From contig CM034535.1 of the NCBI GenBank assembly GCA_020002185.1, positions 72,027,768 through 72,091,767 on the forward strand: a stretch of DNA of 64,000 nt, in the 5' to 3' direction. Position numbers and translations under genes: made by a program. The notes under the pieces were generated by a model. That model was not told the DNA's origin. It searched no databases and saw only the letters and a program-made list of their open reading frames with translations. The stretch is from Paraescarpia echinospica. Its lineage: Eukaryota > Annelida > Polychaeta > Sabellida > Siboglinidae. Of the stretch, positions 45,481 to 57,184 are shown one piece after another; position 1 is the first letter of the stretch; each line of letters begins with the position of its first letter.

Positions 45481-46000
45481 AGAATGGGACAAACAGAGAG
45501 GGGAAACAGGGAGCGCGACGGGGAAGATAAGGATGGAGGGGTAGAGTGGGGATAGATATGGAAAGGGAGAGGAGGGGAGGGGACTGGAGGTGATGGGAGA
45601 GGAAGGAAGTGAGACAGGAGAAGGAGGGGAAGATACTCGGATGAATTTTATTTTCCTACGACCACTAGCTTGCGGACTATGAGAATAGTGTTCTCTCTAA
45701 AGTACATTTTAATACAACATTGTATTCTTAAGAACATCTAGACTTCTATTATATACATCATATTTACAGTGATAAAACATAAACAACACACAATGCATAA
45801 AACATTCAGTGACCTTACTGTATTAAGTGTTTTCGATAATTTTTTATAATCAATAGTGGAAAACAAATAATGTTAAATAATATAAAATAAACCACGTATT
45901 ATACATGTATTTCACACTTTGAACTAATTTACATGTAATTATATAACTAATAAATTAACTATTAGCTACAATGTTTCTTCTATGCAAAAAAATTCACCGT
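45480..46000. other. purine-rich then AT-rich sequence
   Basis: 45480-45640 is a GA-rich tract on the + strand (GGGGAAACAGGGAG). The rest is AT-rich with no supported feature. Confidence 0.6.
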
Positions 46001-46009
46001 TTTGACAGG

Positions 46010-46890
46010 GAATTTGTTACATAGACAAACTTTGTCATGATTACGTTAATAAATCTGGAAAGATCTGCCAACTGTCTCACATTATGTATATTAAACGACT
46101 GGTTAATTTTCAAAATATTGGGTCTGATTCTAAAATATTTGTGTATATGATATATATATGGTATATATATTGATCTTTCTTCTACTAGTGATGGACATAC
46201 GAGTACATAATGATATTTATCACCTTGGTCTCCATTGTTGCATACATTACAGAGCCTCTGAGCATTTTCAGGGAGATACTGACCTTCACAAATAGGTAAG
46301 TTGTGACCTCACAACGAAATTTACATCAATTGATTCTGTCAGATGGGCTTCACTAGATTAAATCCTTCTCGAGCCCTACTTCATTTTTAAATATTCTGTA
46401 ATTTGAGCACAACCTATTTATATGAATTTCATCATACCATGTTTGTCTGTTTATGTCTTTCATTTTAAGTTCTAGGGTATGCTTCAACCATTTTATATTT
46501 CCATGATCATGCCACATGTTTGATATACCTAGGGTAGTCCACATCCATAAATGATTCTCTTGATTTCTTTATTTGTATGTCTATCGGTAAATGTAGCTAC
46601 CTTGCTTTAGTTGTTAGGTTGAACATTGCACGCCTAGCTTGGTTAACGTGTTTTGTTGTGGCTTTCTTAAACAATCCATTATAGTTTAGACTGGTTCCAA
46701 AATAGATTATAGCTATCAGTTATTTCTAATTTGTTTTCTCCAAACAAGAAGTATAGGTGTGATCTCACCTTGCCACGAGAGAATATAATAAGCTTTGTTT
46801 TACTAGTATTAACAGATGTTTGTCAATAATCACATGAAGCATTTAATGCCGCCTGTAAATATGCTGGTGTTTCTGCCATAACAATAGTAT
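46010..46890 (-). mobile_element. LINE fragment with C-terminal zinc knuckle
   Basis: Minus-strand pieces in order: a degraded RT active site (LFDTIVMAETPAYLQAALNA), KTKLIIFSRGKVRSHLYFL, then GISNMWHDHGNIKWLKHTLE and RLCSNYRIFKNEVGLEKDL. Next come RLCNVCNNGDQGDKYHYVLV, CPSLVEERSIY and NIHNVRQLADLSRFI. The C-x2-C...H-x4-C knuckle and 'NYRIFK' are typical of non-LTR elements that form many animal retrotransposon ORFs. Several frameshifts are present. The long CAGA tract begins just beyond the RT end. Confidence 0.8.
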
Positions 46891-46917
46891 CAAATAGCAC
46901 CGCAAGAAGAGGGTTGA

Positions 46918-47300
46918 AAGAGACAAATAGACAGAAAGACAGACATACAGACATACAGACAAACACAGAGAGAGAGAGAGACAGACATACAGACAAACAG
47001 AGAGAGACTGACAGACAGACACACAGACAGACAGACAAACAGAGAGACAGACAGACAGACAGACAGATAGACTGAAAGACAGACAGACAGACATACACAC
47101 ATATAGACAGACAAACAAACAGAGAGAGAGAGAGAGAGAGAGACAGACATACAGACACACAGACACACAGACAGACAAACAAACAGAGAGAGAGACAGAC
47201 AGGCAGACAAACAGACATATAAACAAAGAGAAAAACAAACAGAGAGACAGACAGACAGACTGACAGACAGACAGATAGATTGACAGACATACAAACAAAC

Positions 47301-47331
<31 letters not shown>

Positions 47332-47473
47332 GACAGAGACAGACAGACAGACAGAGAGGCAGACCGACAGACAGACAGAGAGGCAGACCGACAGACAGAG
47401 AGGCAGACCGACAGACATACAGACATACAGATATATAGATAGATAGATAGATAGTGAGAGTGAGTGAGTGAGT

Positions 47474-47549
<76 letters not shown>

Positions 47550-47560
47550 CAGGGACAAAG
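46918..47560. repeat. compound (CAGA)n/(GA)n microsatellite
   Basis: About 640 bp of ACAGACAGAC, ATACAGAC and GAGAGAGA motifs, with a pure (GA) run of about 70 bp near 47478-47548 and a GATA run near 47435. Long Cys/Leu/Ser frames across it are artefacts. Confidence 0.95.
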
Positions 47561-47599
47561 AGAGGCAGAGAGGCAGAGGCATACTGCCAACAGGTAGGC

Positions 47600-48118
47600 C
47601 GTTAGAGAGGGAGAGTTGGAAAAGGGGAGACGGGGAGAAAAACAGACATATAAAGGCCTATATATGGGCAGGGACACAGAGAGACAGCGTGCTAGTTGCG
47701 ACTATAACATCGCAACTCTGTAGTCAAGCAGACAATGCTACATTACTATGTTTTGTCGGCTGTTCTAATATTAGACGTGTTAATTCAACCGCATGTAATA
47801 ATCAGTCACCCTATAGATACTTGTCTGAACTTGTACAGACAACGAGTCGGAGAAACTTGTTTTAGCTAAGTACTTCTTTTATCTAGTAACCATCACATTA
47901 TCCAAAGTCAAACGTATGCACACGACATACCTATACATCACAATAATTAGCTAAAATGCTTGCTAGATGTGTAAGTCGTCTGTAAACACAATTTAACATT
48001 ATATGACACAACACTGCTAAACTCGTCATACTATAGCTGGCCTGCCCGAAGTGACAGTGATGGGGCAATTAACAAGAAACAATTTACACGTTACGCATTA
48101 TTCTAATAATATCACTAT
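47600..48118. other. intergenic, unassigned
   Basis: No supported gene or repeat. Confidence 0.4.
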
Positions 48119-48149
48119 TATAACATGTAAACATGAACAAATAACTCAC

Positions 48150-48222
48150 CATGCCGTGTATATTGATATTCGAAATTATGGAGGCGACAGAACTGTACGT
48201 ATATCTTTGCGGACACGTCCAT
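48150..48222 (-). CDS. candidate first coding exon
   Basis: On the minus strand an ATG in good initiation context (A at -3, G at +4: ATCATGG) opens MDVSAKIYVQFCRLHNFEYQ, then YTRHG, up to a GTGAGT donor (phase 1). An in-frame upstream ATG at 48303 would add 27 residues. The surroundings (48180-48330) are richer in CpG than the flanking AT-rich DNA, as expected near a promoter. I do not recognise the family. No further minus-strand exon could be linked before 47600. Confidence 0.35.
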
Positions 48223-48309
48223 GATCCCTAGCAAACTGCGACTGGGTGTGGCTCTAGTTACCCTACATGCGTCTGGCGGCTGACATGACAATAGCCTATG
48301 CAACCGCTT

Positions 48310-49320
48310 GCACGAAACAATTCCGCCAGGGTTACATAATATATTGTACTTCTTGTGTTACAGATTCGTACATGTCAACCGGCCGAAAACACGATCGGAT
48401 TATATGCCCACCAGCATTATTATTTGTAAGTTTACAACTTCATATTTGCTCCTTTCCAAACATGTTTTTTGTGTGTTTTATTATGCCATTACATAGAATT
48501 ACCATCTTCGTGAATTGCACGCAGGACTTGATTTTAACTAATGACTTGTTTTGATGTGTTTGCTCTATAATATGTTTCAACCAATATTCAATAAATATTA
48601 AATGAAATTACTACCGAATATACAAAAAAATCTCAGATGTCATCAGACATAAAAGATTCCGGTAATTTGGGCATGTGTGTCGTATACCAAACGAAAACCC
48701 CTTGAACGTAGCTTTCATACAAGCTTTTTGTGTATTAGAAGATCTGTTTTGTGAAGCGCTGTAATCCAGTCCTAATAACCTCGAGCGAGCGCGCTGACAA
48801 AGAAGCATTAAGCAAAGAGGCCGTAATATATCGTGTTTCCTGTAAACCTTTAACGGTTAAGGATGAAAGCACAGTTACTTCATAAAATATCAAAGTGTTT
48901 ATTGGTAATTTATGTATTATAACATCGTAATATTTTGTACATTCATAACATCGTAGTTGTATAACTCTAACCATTGCATACTGGCGGACATGACATCGGA
49001 AGTTGGGGAAATGTTTACTTTTTTAATCCCCTCAATCAAACGGACTCTTCGTCGTAGCGGAGGGTGTGTCGCAACCTATGCACAGGTCTGATGGTATCAG
49101 CTCAACATTTGAACAGGCCTGAATTCTCCACACTGGCATCGCAAGATATGAGCAGAATACGTAGATAGTTGATCGATGTAGACCGTCAGACTATTAATTG
49201 ACGACGGCTGGGCGACTGCAAAATAAAACAACTTGATATTGATCGTGTATCTAAGTGGAAGGTACGGTGTTAAGATATAATAATAATAATAAGAAGATGA
49301 ACACTAATAGAGCGCCATCA
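48310..49320. other. intergenic, unassigned
   Basis: No supported feature except an AAT trinucleotide run near 49279-49295. Confidence 0.4.
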
Positions 49321-49378
49321 ATCTAGATGAATCCATTCGAAGGCGTTTGAAATAATCATATATATATATATATAGGAG

Positions 49379-49498
49379 CGTGGTGCGTGGTGCATGGTGC
49401 GTGGTGCGTGGTGCGTGGTGCGTGGTGCGTGGTGCGTGGTGCGTGCGTGTTTGCATGTGTTTGGTGTGTGTGTGTGTGTGTATGTGTGTGTGTGCGTG

Positions 49499-49529
<31 letters not shown>

Positions 49530-49583
49530 CTACATGCATGAGTGCGTGTGAGACAAGTAGGCATATGGTGTCTTTCGAATTCA
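49379..49583. repeat. GTGCGTGG/(TG)n/(CGTG)n block, copy 1
   Basis: Order: GTGCGTGGTGCGTGG minisatellite, GTGTGTTTGG, TG run, CGTGCGTG run, then CCTACATGCATGAGTGCGTG and AGACAAGTAGGCATATGG, which is shared with copy 2. Confidence 0.9.
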
Positions 49584-49689
49584 CCGTGTCTCCGAGCCAT
49601 AGAGTAATATTGACTTGAGATTTGAGTTATATATCCTCAGTTTGGTATTAAACTTGATTTGTTTTGCCTTCCAAATGTTTTGTCAAAAT

Positions 49690-49903
49690 AACCCGTGCGT
49701 GCGTGGTGCGTGGTGCGTGGTGCGTGGTGCGTGGTACGTGGTGCGTGCGTGTTTGCGTGTATGTATGTGTTTGGTGTGTGTGTGTGGGGGGGTGTGTGTG
49801 CGTGTGCGTGCGTGCGTGCGTGCATGCGTGCGTGCGTGCGTGCGTGCCTACATGCATGAGTGCGTGTGAGACAAGTAGGCATATGGTGTCTTTCGAATTC
49901 ATG
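49690..49903. repeat. GTGCGTGG/(TG)n/(CGTG)n block, copy 2
   Basis: Direct repeat of the preceding block, with the same unique end (AGACAAGTAGGCATATGG, TCTTTCGAATTCA). It has small differences such as a GGGGGG interruption in the TG run. Confidence 0.9.
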
Positions 49904-50279
49904 TCGTTTTAGCTAACCTTGTGTTTTTAGTTAAGTATCTGTAGGCGTTATTGCCAGTACAATATATTTTGCCGACGAGGTGCGTCATTGCTCTGGGGAC
50001 GAAGGTGTTATTTATTTCTTAGTGGTGCCCGCATTATATATATATATATATGATTATTTCAAACGCCTTCGAATGGATTCATATATATATATATATATGC
50101 AGAACATAAATGAGTTACATAAAATTAATAATATTTAATTAGTTAAAATAAATGACAATATATACACATATTAAAAAGAATAAGTTACAGCTAAGGATGA
50201 TCGTTACCATTATAGGTATATTGATAAAAGGTTGTGTAAAATTTGTTTTAAAACATGTACAAGATAATGAATAATTAAA

Positions 50280-50750
50280 AAATTAAACTAACTAAACTTA
50301 CTGGTTGTGCCTATGTAACGTAAGCAAACCGGAAAAGAAGGGTTTTCAAAAAAACTTTGAAGGTCACAAGGCAACATGTTGTCTTCGTCTCGCTTGGAAG
50401 TAAATTCCATAGTCGTGGAGCAGATACCGAGCAAGTTCTGACGCCGTTTCGGCTGCGAGATGTTGGCACGCACAATTCATTGTTTGTAGTTGAACGCAAC
50501 ACCCGAGTAGTTCTTTGTTCGTGAAGTAGGTCGGTGATGTAAACTGGTATCACTCCTCGCGTTGAGCACGAAACGTCAGTAGCAGAATTGCGTAATGAAT
50601 GCGTTGCTTTACGGGAAGCCAGTGTAGTTTCTCTTGAGTACCGGTGTGATATGGTCCCATCTGTGGCAGCGGACTACCAGCCGAGCAGCAGCATTTTGCA
50701 CTCTTTTGCAGCTTGTTGATTAGGCAGTCGGGGGTGTCATATACCATTCA
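50280..50750 (-). mobile_element. L2-like LINE C-terminal fragment
   Basis: Minus strand: PDCLINKLQKSAKCC, EKLHWLPVKQRIHYAILLLT, then in a shifted frame PVYITDLLHEQRTTRVLRST, SVSAPRLWNLLPSE and TFKVFLKT. 'LHWLPVxxRI' and 'APRLWNxLP' are the hallmark C-terminal blocks of L2-group LINEs. Confidence 0.88.
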
Positions 50751-50754
50751 ATGC

Positions 50755-51069
50755 TAAATCAGTATGTCTCAGTAGTACTCTCAATGGTATTTGAACATAC
50801 CGTTCTGTACCACTGGACCATCCGATGATAAAGAAGGTTTCAGTGGTACGCACAATGGTATTTCAACATACCATTCAATGAAACACCTGTATGTCTCAGT
50901 GGTACTCGCAATGGTGTTTGAACATATCATTCAATACCATTCTATGATAAATCAGTATGTCTCAATGGTACTTTTAATGGTATTTGAACATATCATTCAG
51001 TACCATTGGACCATTCAATTATAAATAAGGCTTCAGTGGTACTCGCAATGGTATTTGAACATATCATTC
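50755..51069. repeat. ~60-75-bp tandem repeat, about five units
   Basis: Core TATGTCTCAGTGGTACTCGC then AATGGTATTTGAACATA, TCATTCAATACCATT. Units alternate between a long and a short form. Confidence 0.85.
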
Positions 51070-51092
51070 CCCAGCCAGCTCGCCACCCTCGG

Positions 51093-51245
51093 AGTTTGTG
51101 GAGGAGTACTCAATGGACAGGCGTCGTGATGAGGAGAGACGTGGAGGAGACAGGGTTTGTGGAGGAGTACTCAATGGACAGGACGTCGTGGTGAGGAGAG
51201 ACACGGAGGAGACATAGGCTGTGGAGGAGGACGTAATGGACAGTG
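51093..51245. repeat. ~67-bp tandem repeat, about 2.5 units
   Basis: Core GTGGAGGAGTACTCAATGGA followed by CAGG-CGTCGTGATGAGGAGAGA. No gene supported; the frames across it are not conserved. Confidence 0.85.
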
Positions 51246-51689
51246 AGTCGAGTCGGGTGAGGATACGAGCGGCCAGGACGTCGCAACGGACCAAACAAAA
51301 AATTTGGTTTCACGTTTTTTTACAGTCAATATTGTTTCAAAGCTTTTTAATCGTGACGTTTCAATTACTTTCACCTGCATTCACCAAACTGACTCCACTG
51401 GGTGGCGAAACTGTTCATCCTCGCGGAGGAAGGGGTGAATGAGTTGTATCTGACCCTGACTTGTGAAACTTTACAAAAAGCAGCATAATTTAAATAAAAC
51501 TATAAAATATAGATTATTTTAAAAATAAATAATGTAAAATAATTGATTTAAACTTAACAAATGAATACATAGAAAGTACATTTATAATACACACACATCA
51601 CTAAAATATTACGAATAAATCATTAGTATATCAATGTCATTAAAACGAGAGCGTGACTCGATCACGTCAGTCGTACGTACGTCAGTTTA

Positions 51690-52400
51690 AAGAGATGTTT
51701 TTAAATGTCTCTTGAAAAAGCTGAGAGTGTTCAGTTATTTAGTGTTCTCAGGCAAGAGGTTCCACAGTATGGCCGTGTGTCTCCTGAAACAACGTTCACC
51801 ATAAGTTACTGTCCCGCAGCACAGATACGACGAGAAGTGACTTATCCGTTGATCTTAAGGTACGAATAGGTTGATGCTTCTGCACAATGTCACTCATGTA
51901 TGCCGGTGCCAATCCGTTCAGCAGTTTATAAGTACAAGTGTTGACCTTAAAGCTAAGCCGGTATTTCATTGGCAGCCAATGTAGTTCGCTCTTGCGTGTC
52001 CTGGTGATTAGGCGAGCAGCGCAGTTCTGTATACCAGAGGCAAACCTTACAGCAGCGCGTTACCGTAGTCCAGGCGAGATGTTACCAGTGCCTGGACTAG
52101 ACCCTTACATGCGTCATTTGCGATGTATTGTCGGACTTTGTCGATATTTCGGATGTGGTAGAAACAGGACTTGGAGATCGCATTCACCTGTTTCTCCATT
52201 GTCAAGCCGCTGTCCATACTAACTCCAAGATTTCTCACGGATTGCACAGCGTGTAGTAGTCTGCCCTCGACCATGAGGGAAAAGTCATTCACCTGATGAA
52301 TTCGGTGTTTGGACGAAAACACAATCAGTTCGGTTTGTTCTTGTTTCAATTTTAACATGTTTCTATTCATCCACCCGCCATCATCCGCCACACAGGCTTC
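51690..52400 (-). mobile_element. L2-like LINE fragment (RT end and C-terminus)
   Basis: Minus strand: KLKQEQTELIVFSSKHRIHQ, VRNLGVSMDSGLTMEKQVNA, IRNIDKVRQYIANDACKGLV, QALVTSRLDYGNALL. Then, after frameshifts, an ELHWLPMKYR-like block and NTFKRHLKTSL. This is the usual L2 order after the FADD motif. Confidence 0.88.
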
Positions 52401-52444
52401 AATGGCTGACCTTTCACTGGCCCAGTTCTCGTCAGGCTTGATGG

Positions 52445-52510
52445 ATAAATATGTGTGTGTGTGTGCGTGCGTGTTTGCGTGTGTGCGTGCGTGCGTGTGT
52501 GAAAATAAAT
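52445..52510. repeat. (TG/CGTG)n microsatellite
   Basis: Alternating GTGTGTGCGTGCGTG run between two L2 fragments. Confidence 0.9.
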
Positions 52511-52519
52511 GTTAAAAAT

Positions 52520-52920
52520 GTCAGCAGTATTGAGCTTTGAACATGTGCGTCTTTAGTGTCTTTCTGGACGCCGACAGAGTTCTGCTGCACTTGATAGCAA
52601 TGGGCAGTGCATTCCATAGTCGAGGTCCAATCACACGAAATGACCTGTCTCCTAAACAGACCGGGTTCGTTCGTGGAACTTCAAGCAAAAGTTGTTCAGA
52701 TGAACGTGTGCGTCCGGGACAATGCCTGGTTAACAGGTTGGCAAGATACAGCGGCGCCGTCCCGTTCAGACATTTGAGCATATAAAGGTGTATTTTAAAG
52801 TCGATTCGGCATTTGATTGGCAGCCAGTGTAATTCTTTTAGAACCGGAGTTATGTGGTCGCGGCGAGGTGTGAACGTGATGATTCTGGCTGCCATGTTTT
52901 GGATTCGCTGGAGTTTGTGA
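52520..52920 (-). mobile_element. L2-like LINE C-terminal fragment
   Basis: Uninterrupted minus-strand frame ending at 52521: PVLKELHWLPIKCRIDFKIH, LYMLKCLNGTAPLYLANLLT, SFRVIGPRLWNALPIAIKCS and ASRKTLKTHMF. It is among the best-preserved L2 tails here. Confidence 0.9.
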
Positions 52921-53039
52921 ATGTGTAAATTGTGTTGTTTGTTTATATTTATGGGGTGGCTCCTGGGCCAGCGATATTATATATCTTAATGGGAGTCTCC
53001 CGACCTTATCTATTACTTACGTTATTCATTGTATATTTA

Positions 53040-53720
53040 TACGTCAGCGCGCGTTCCCGTGTCCAATCTACATATGACGAAAGAGTGCACAAGTGGTTTA
53101 GTCGCATATGTTGTGAGGTATCGCCTGATACGACTGGTGATGTGGAGGTGCATATACGCTGCTCGGCAAATGGCACTTATGTCGTTAGTCATGTTGAGGG
53201 ATTGATTAAATACAACGCCCAGATTGCGCGCACTTGAAGACGAAGTCAAAGTCGAGTCAAAAATACGAATCTCCTTTAGCAGTGGCAGCTTCTGCTTAAT
53301 ACCAAACACCATGACATCCGTCTTCTGATAATTTAATTTCAGTAAATTGGTCCGAGACCATTCGCCAATTTCTTCTAGGCAACAACACAAACGACCCATT
53401 GAGTTCAGTTGGCCATCTCCACAAGGACAAAACGAAACATAAAGTTGCGTGTCGTCGGCATAAGGGTGATAAACCTAGCCGAATTTCTTGATATAACGTC
53501 GCCAAATGGTGTGATATATGCAGTGAACAGCAATGGCCCGAGTACGGAGCCTTGCGGTACACCAAACGGCACAGCAGTTGGGGAGGGATGATTTGACACT
53601 TCCAATCGTGTTGTATTTATTCAGTTGTTTTTAGTTCGAGAAGGGCATAGCAACACATAAGTCTATGACTTCAGCTATGTCCTTTCAGCAGCAGCAGCAA
53701 ACCAGACTGTGCATGTATTA

Positions 53721-53751
<31 letters not shown>

Positions 53752-55035
53752 GAATAAACGTTCATTCAATACGAACGACTTGATGCCTACTGGACAAGTA
53801 ACATCTGAACCACTCAAGCGCAGCGCCAGTGACACCGAATCTGTGAGTGAGTCTGCTCAATAGAATGCCTTGGTCAATGGTGTCGAAAGCGGCGGTCAAG
53901 TCAAGCATAACCAACACAACAACACAGCCACGGTCTACTGCAGACAGAATGTCATTGTGTACTTTAAGCAGAGCCGTTTCAGTTGAGTGATCTTGTCGAT
54001 ATGCCAATTGAAACTGGTCGTGCAAATTGTTCTCTTGCATTTGGACATTCAGCTGTTTTGCTACAACGCGCTCGATTACTTTAGGGAGAAATGTCAGATT
54101 CGATACAGGTTGATATTTCTGTATTGGTTCTGGATTTAGTCCAGCCTTCTTGATTAATGGCGAGATGCAACCATTTTTGTATTTATCTGCCTGCAACAAC
54201 GGACGCGTGCGAATCAACTAAGCTGACCAGCATATGATCGTATTGATCAACCAGTTCTTCTACGTTCAGCAAGTCAAGATCATCCGAACGGAACAGTGGA
54301 ATGTCTTGTCGGAAAGACATTGCATCAACGGTGCGTAACTTGCGATATTTGATTTTCATCAAACCAGTGCGATGTTGAACAATGTCTATGTTGAAACTCA
54401 TCGCAAAGTAGTCAGAAAGGCTCACATCCGTAACGATAACATTTCGAACGAGGTGTTCGTCCGTGCTGCGGGTCATGAGTACATCCAAAGTGTGTCCTTT
54501 CCTGTGGGTTGGCCCGCGAACATGCAACACCATTCCTGTGGCCTTCACATAATTGACCAGTCGCCGTGCATCAACATTTGCAGTGTTGTCAATATGAAAA
54601 TTCAAATCTCCCATGATAATCAGAGGTCAAGGTTTTATGGCATGCTGGTCGATGAAACGGTCCCATTCTTTAAAAAACACAGTTGTTGACAAGCCATTTT
54701 TCATTGATGGCGGCGGGTGGTAAATAACGATTCTGATGGATGACGTAGGTGTTTTCAGCCTGCACTCGGTGTGTTCAAACGATCGAAATCGGTACCTGTT
54801 TGTGTAAGACGATTTCGGATTTATGGATAATAGTGACACCGCCCCCTTTGTCGGTAGGGCGAGACGTGTGCTTGATGGAATATCCATTTGGTACATTGTC
54901 TGTAATTACACTGGCGTCGCTCAAAGGCTTTAACCACGTTTCGCGTATCGCCATCATATCGAGATGGTTTTCAAGTATATACTCCGCAATGGCGAGTGTT
55001 TTTTCCGACACGATTGTGCGTTTACGTAGCATACT
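53040..55035 (-). mobile_element. L2-like LINE, near full-length but frameshifted
   Basis: Minus-strand order: endonuclease N-terminus (LDMMAIRETWLKPLSDASVI, 54775-55032), IVIYHPPPSMKNG, then MGDLNFHIDNTANVDARRLV and KGHTLDVLMTR (54183-54614). RT follows with QPVSNLTFLPKVIERVVAKQ, TALLKVHNDILSAVDRG, LDLTAAFDTID, and after an interruption [14 protein letters not shown] and KTDVMVFGIKQ, RNLGVVFNQSLNM. At least five frameshifts break it. The N-terminal methionine region and C-terminal 'LHWLP' part are not joined cleanly. A ~150-bp insertion sits in RT. Confidence 0.9.
53612..53765. repeat. insertion with (TTG)n in the L2 RT domain
   Basis: Interrupts the RT frame between the VVRIE and EVSNHP codons. 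It contains CAGCAGCAGCA, then a ten-unit TTG run, then GAATAAACGTTCATTC. It may be a short retroposon; no target-site duplication is certain. Confidence 0.6.
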
Positions 55036-55574
55036 CGTATGCTTTGATCGCGCTGTACCTGCTTATACAATGGTACAGTTATTAAAGTATTACATTTCGG
55101 CTTGGTTGTGGCAACGCCGATACTCTTGCGTAGTGAATTGTTGTCCCGATCTGTTTTGTGATTTTATGACCGCCACGGTGTTTACGTCTCGTAGACGAAC
55201 GCTTGAAGATGCACAGTTGGTGAAGTAGAAGATTCACGCAGCAGGTCACCGGAGATCTGGTATACCTGGTTGCATTGGCGGCAGTTGACAACAAATGTGT
55301 CCTAGAACAATGCACCACTGATGCCATTGTTGATACACACTCATGCTGAAGTGCATCTTGCGTCACTGCGTATCATCGACGGTTGCACAAAAGTTGTTCG
55401 TGGTCCGGTGTTATCCAAGAATAGACCACAGCGTCCTGCTTGACAAGTTTGTAACCGGTTCTCAAGGCAAGTGTAGACGAATGTCGATTAAAAACCATAA
55501 CAGTCCGGCAGCAGTAATCATTTTCAAGTAAAATGTAAACGTCCGAAGTAATGTCTGTACCTCTATACACGCAC

Positions 55575-55840
55575 CTGAGAAATATGAAAAACGTTCCTTG
55601 AATTGAAATACGTCAAACTTGTAACAATAAAACATCTGTGGAGGAATCTACTGCCAAGAACAACACCTGAACACCATGTTATGCCATGAATATGTAAAAA
55701 TAAAATCGACACATACCTCAGAAGGGCGGGATACTTGTAGATAAAAAAAGGGTTGAACTCTCGATATGCCAAAAGGCTTCCCTGTCCACCTGCCATCTAG
55801 AGTTAATTATCTGCGTGGCAATCTTGTTAAAAAAAGGTGA
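55575..55840 (+). mobile_element. CR1-type LINE 3' tail, + orientation
   Basis: Matches the reverse complement of the 43.4 and 62.2 kb copies: AATAAAATCGACACA, GGCGGGATAC, TCTCGAT-TGCCAAAAGGCTTCC, then CACCTGCCATCTAGAG and GGCAATCTTGTTAAA. The terminal hairpin has diverged arms here. Only the tail is retained. Confidence 0.85.
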
Positions 55841-55849
55841 AGTTATGCT

Positions 55850-56460
55850 GACGCGGCGGTGAAAAGTTTCAATAGCACCCCCCATCTTCTGATATCACAG
55901 TTGAGCCAGGCAACCGAGCGGAGAAACTGAAGAAAAGTTGAAGTGAAGATACAGCGACATGACGCAGCGGCAAACAAATTTTAACAGACCTCCCCCGCCC
56001 GTCTTCCCATTTCATCTGTTAGTTGGGAGGCAGCGCAAGAGACAGCGAGAAGACGGTGAAATTGCGGCTGCGCAGTGACGAAACATTTTCAACAGCACCC
56101 CCCCCGATACTCCACTTCACCCCCAGTCTTCCGATGTCACCAGTTGAGCAGAGACTGTGGAGAAGCTGAAGTTAGGCTGTGCAGCAGCGACACATTTTCT
56201 GCGACTACAGCATTTGGTTCGGCTCAGATCGAAAAACCCTCAACTGCACCTCAAGTTAAGCCATAAGACTCACAAAAATGTCTGATTATACCCCCGTGAA
56301 GTTCACAAAGAACTAATTGAGGCTCACAAAACACTTCCAATTATACACCTACCAACCCCACCTCCTTCATTGCAACAGCAAGACGTCTCTGGGTGCAGTT
56401 TTTTCTTTGTGCGACAAATAGTGGCGCCACATCACTTGACTTACTTGACTTAGGGCTCTT
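55850..56460. other. unassigned sequence with internal ~100-bp repeats
   Basis: CACCCCCC-type blocks recur near 55875, 55990 and 56095 (CAGCACCCCCC, CAGACCTCCCC, CAACAGCACCCCCC). Each is followed by CTTC...GATGTCA/ATTTC and GTTGAGC/GTTGGGAG, so this is a diverged tandem repeat of about 110 bp. No gene. Confidence 0.5.
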
Positions 56461-56469
56461 GCCGGATAT

Positions 56470-56830
56470 CCAGCGTACAGGTCACACCACATCCTTTATC
56501 ACCGTCTTCCAAGTGAGGCGGTCAACGGCCAACTGCTCGGCCGCCTCAAGCGTGAGGCCCATGCCATAAAAATCGTGCTTAACACAGTCGATCCATTGAC
56601 GGCGAGGACGCCCACGGCGCCGTTTCCAGCCGGTGTTTTGTGGGTGGAATTGGTATAATAGAGCGGCAGGGTAGTTTGGTGCTATACATTGCAGGTGGCC
56701 GAACCATCGAAGGCGTTGCTGGGTGATGAGTATTGATGCATGCTTCTGACCGGTACGTTCCATGATCGTGTTATTGCTGATATTGACCCACTTTATGTTC
56801 GCGAGGCGTCGGAGGCTCTTCATGGCGAAA
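56470..56830 (-). mobile_element. LINE C-terminal fragment (RRGRPRRQW type)
   Basis: Minus-strand frame: MKSLRRLANIKWVNISNNTI, QQRLRWFGHLQCIAPNYPAA, GWKRRRGRPRRQWIDCVKHD, and LTLEAAEQLAVDRLTWKTVI. 'RWFGH', 'GRPRxxW' and the 'DRxxW' end are typical of the endonuclease LINE group that also includes the 58-61 kb element. Confidence 0.85.
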
Positions 56831-57184
56831 GCATCGATTTTCTTGTCAGATCACGTCATCACGGGGCTTGCTTAATCAAGACTAGAAGAAAATGCTTGTA
56901 GTTCCAACAGATGACACCACTGCTACTAGCAGTCCACGGACAGCCGTCTCAGATCTGCTGAACTGGGATGAAACGTAAGAAAGTCCATGCCATTCATTTT
57001 TATACATAAAAGCCTGCTCAAAAGCGCTGTACATAATCAATAGAATAATCATGGACAGTAAAAACAAAGCATAAAATCGATAGCATGATCAAAATGATTT
57101 TTTTTAGAAGGTTGGATATAATGAGATGAATATATATATCTATATATATTGTTTTAAAACGTAATAAACACTGACTAGAAAGAG

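Larger units (their letters stand above)
49327..50082. repeat. foldback structure with 44-bp perfect inverted arms
   Basis: Left arm starts ATGAATCCATTCGAAGGCGT and ends in an AT run (to ~49374). The right arm at about 50035-50082 is its exact reverse complement, ending ACGCCTTCGAATGGATTCAT. Between them lie two direct ~200-bp copies of a GTGCGTGGTGCG repeat block. It looks like a foldback or MITE-type element. Confidence 0.8.

Noticed and set aside
46823..47677. Long Cys/Leu/Ser-rich minus-strand frames
   Set aside because: They are translations of a CAGA/GA microsatellite joined to a LINE remnant.
49304..49912. His/Thr- or Val/Cys-rich frames (HAPRTTHHAPRT)
   Set aside because: They are translations of the GTGCGTGG and TG repeats, open on both strands.
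51064..51380. Ser/Arg-rich frames over the 67-bp repeats
   Set aside because: Open on both strands because of the short tandem repeat; no domain and no conservation across units.
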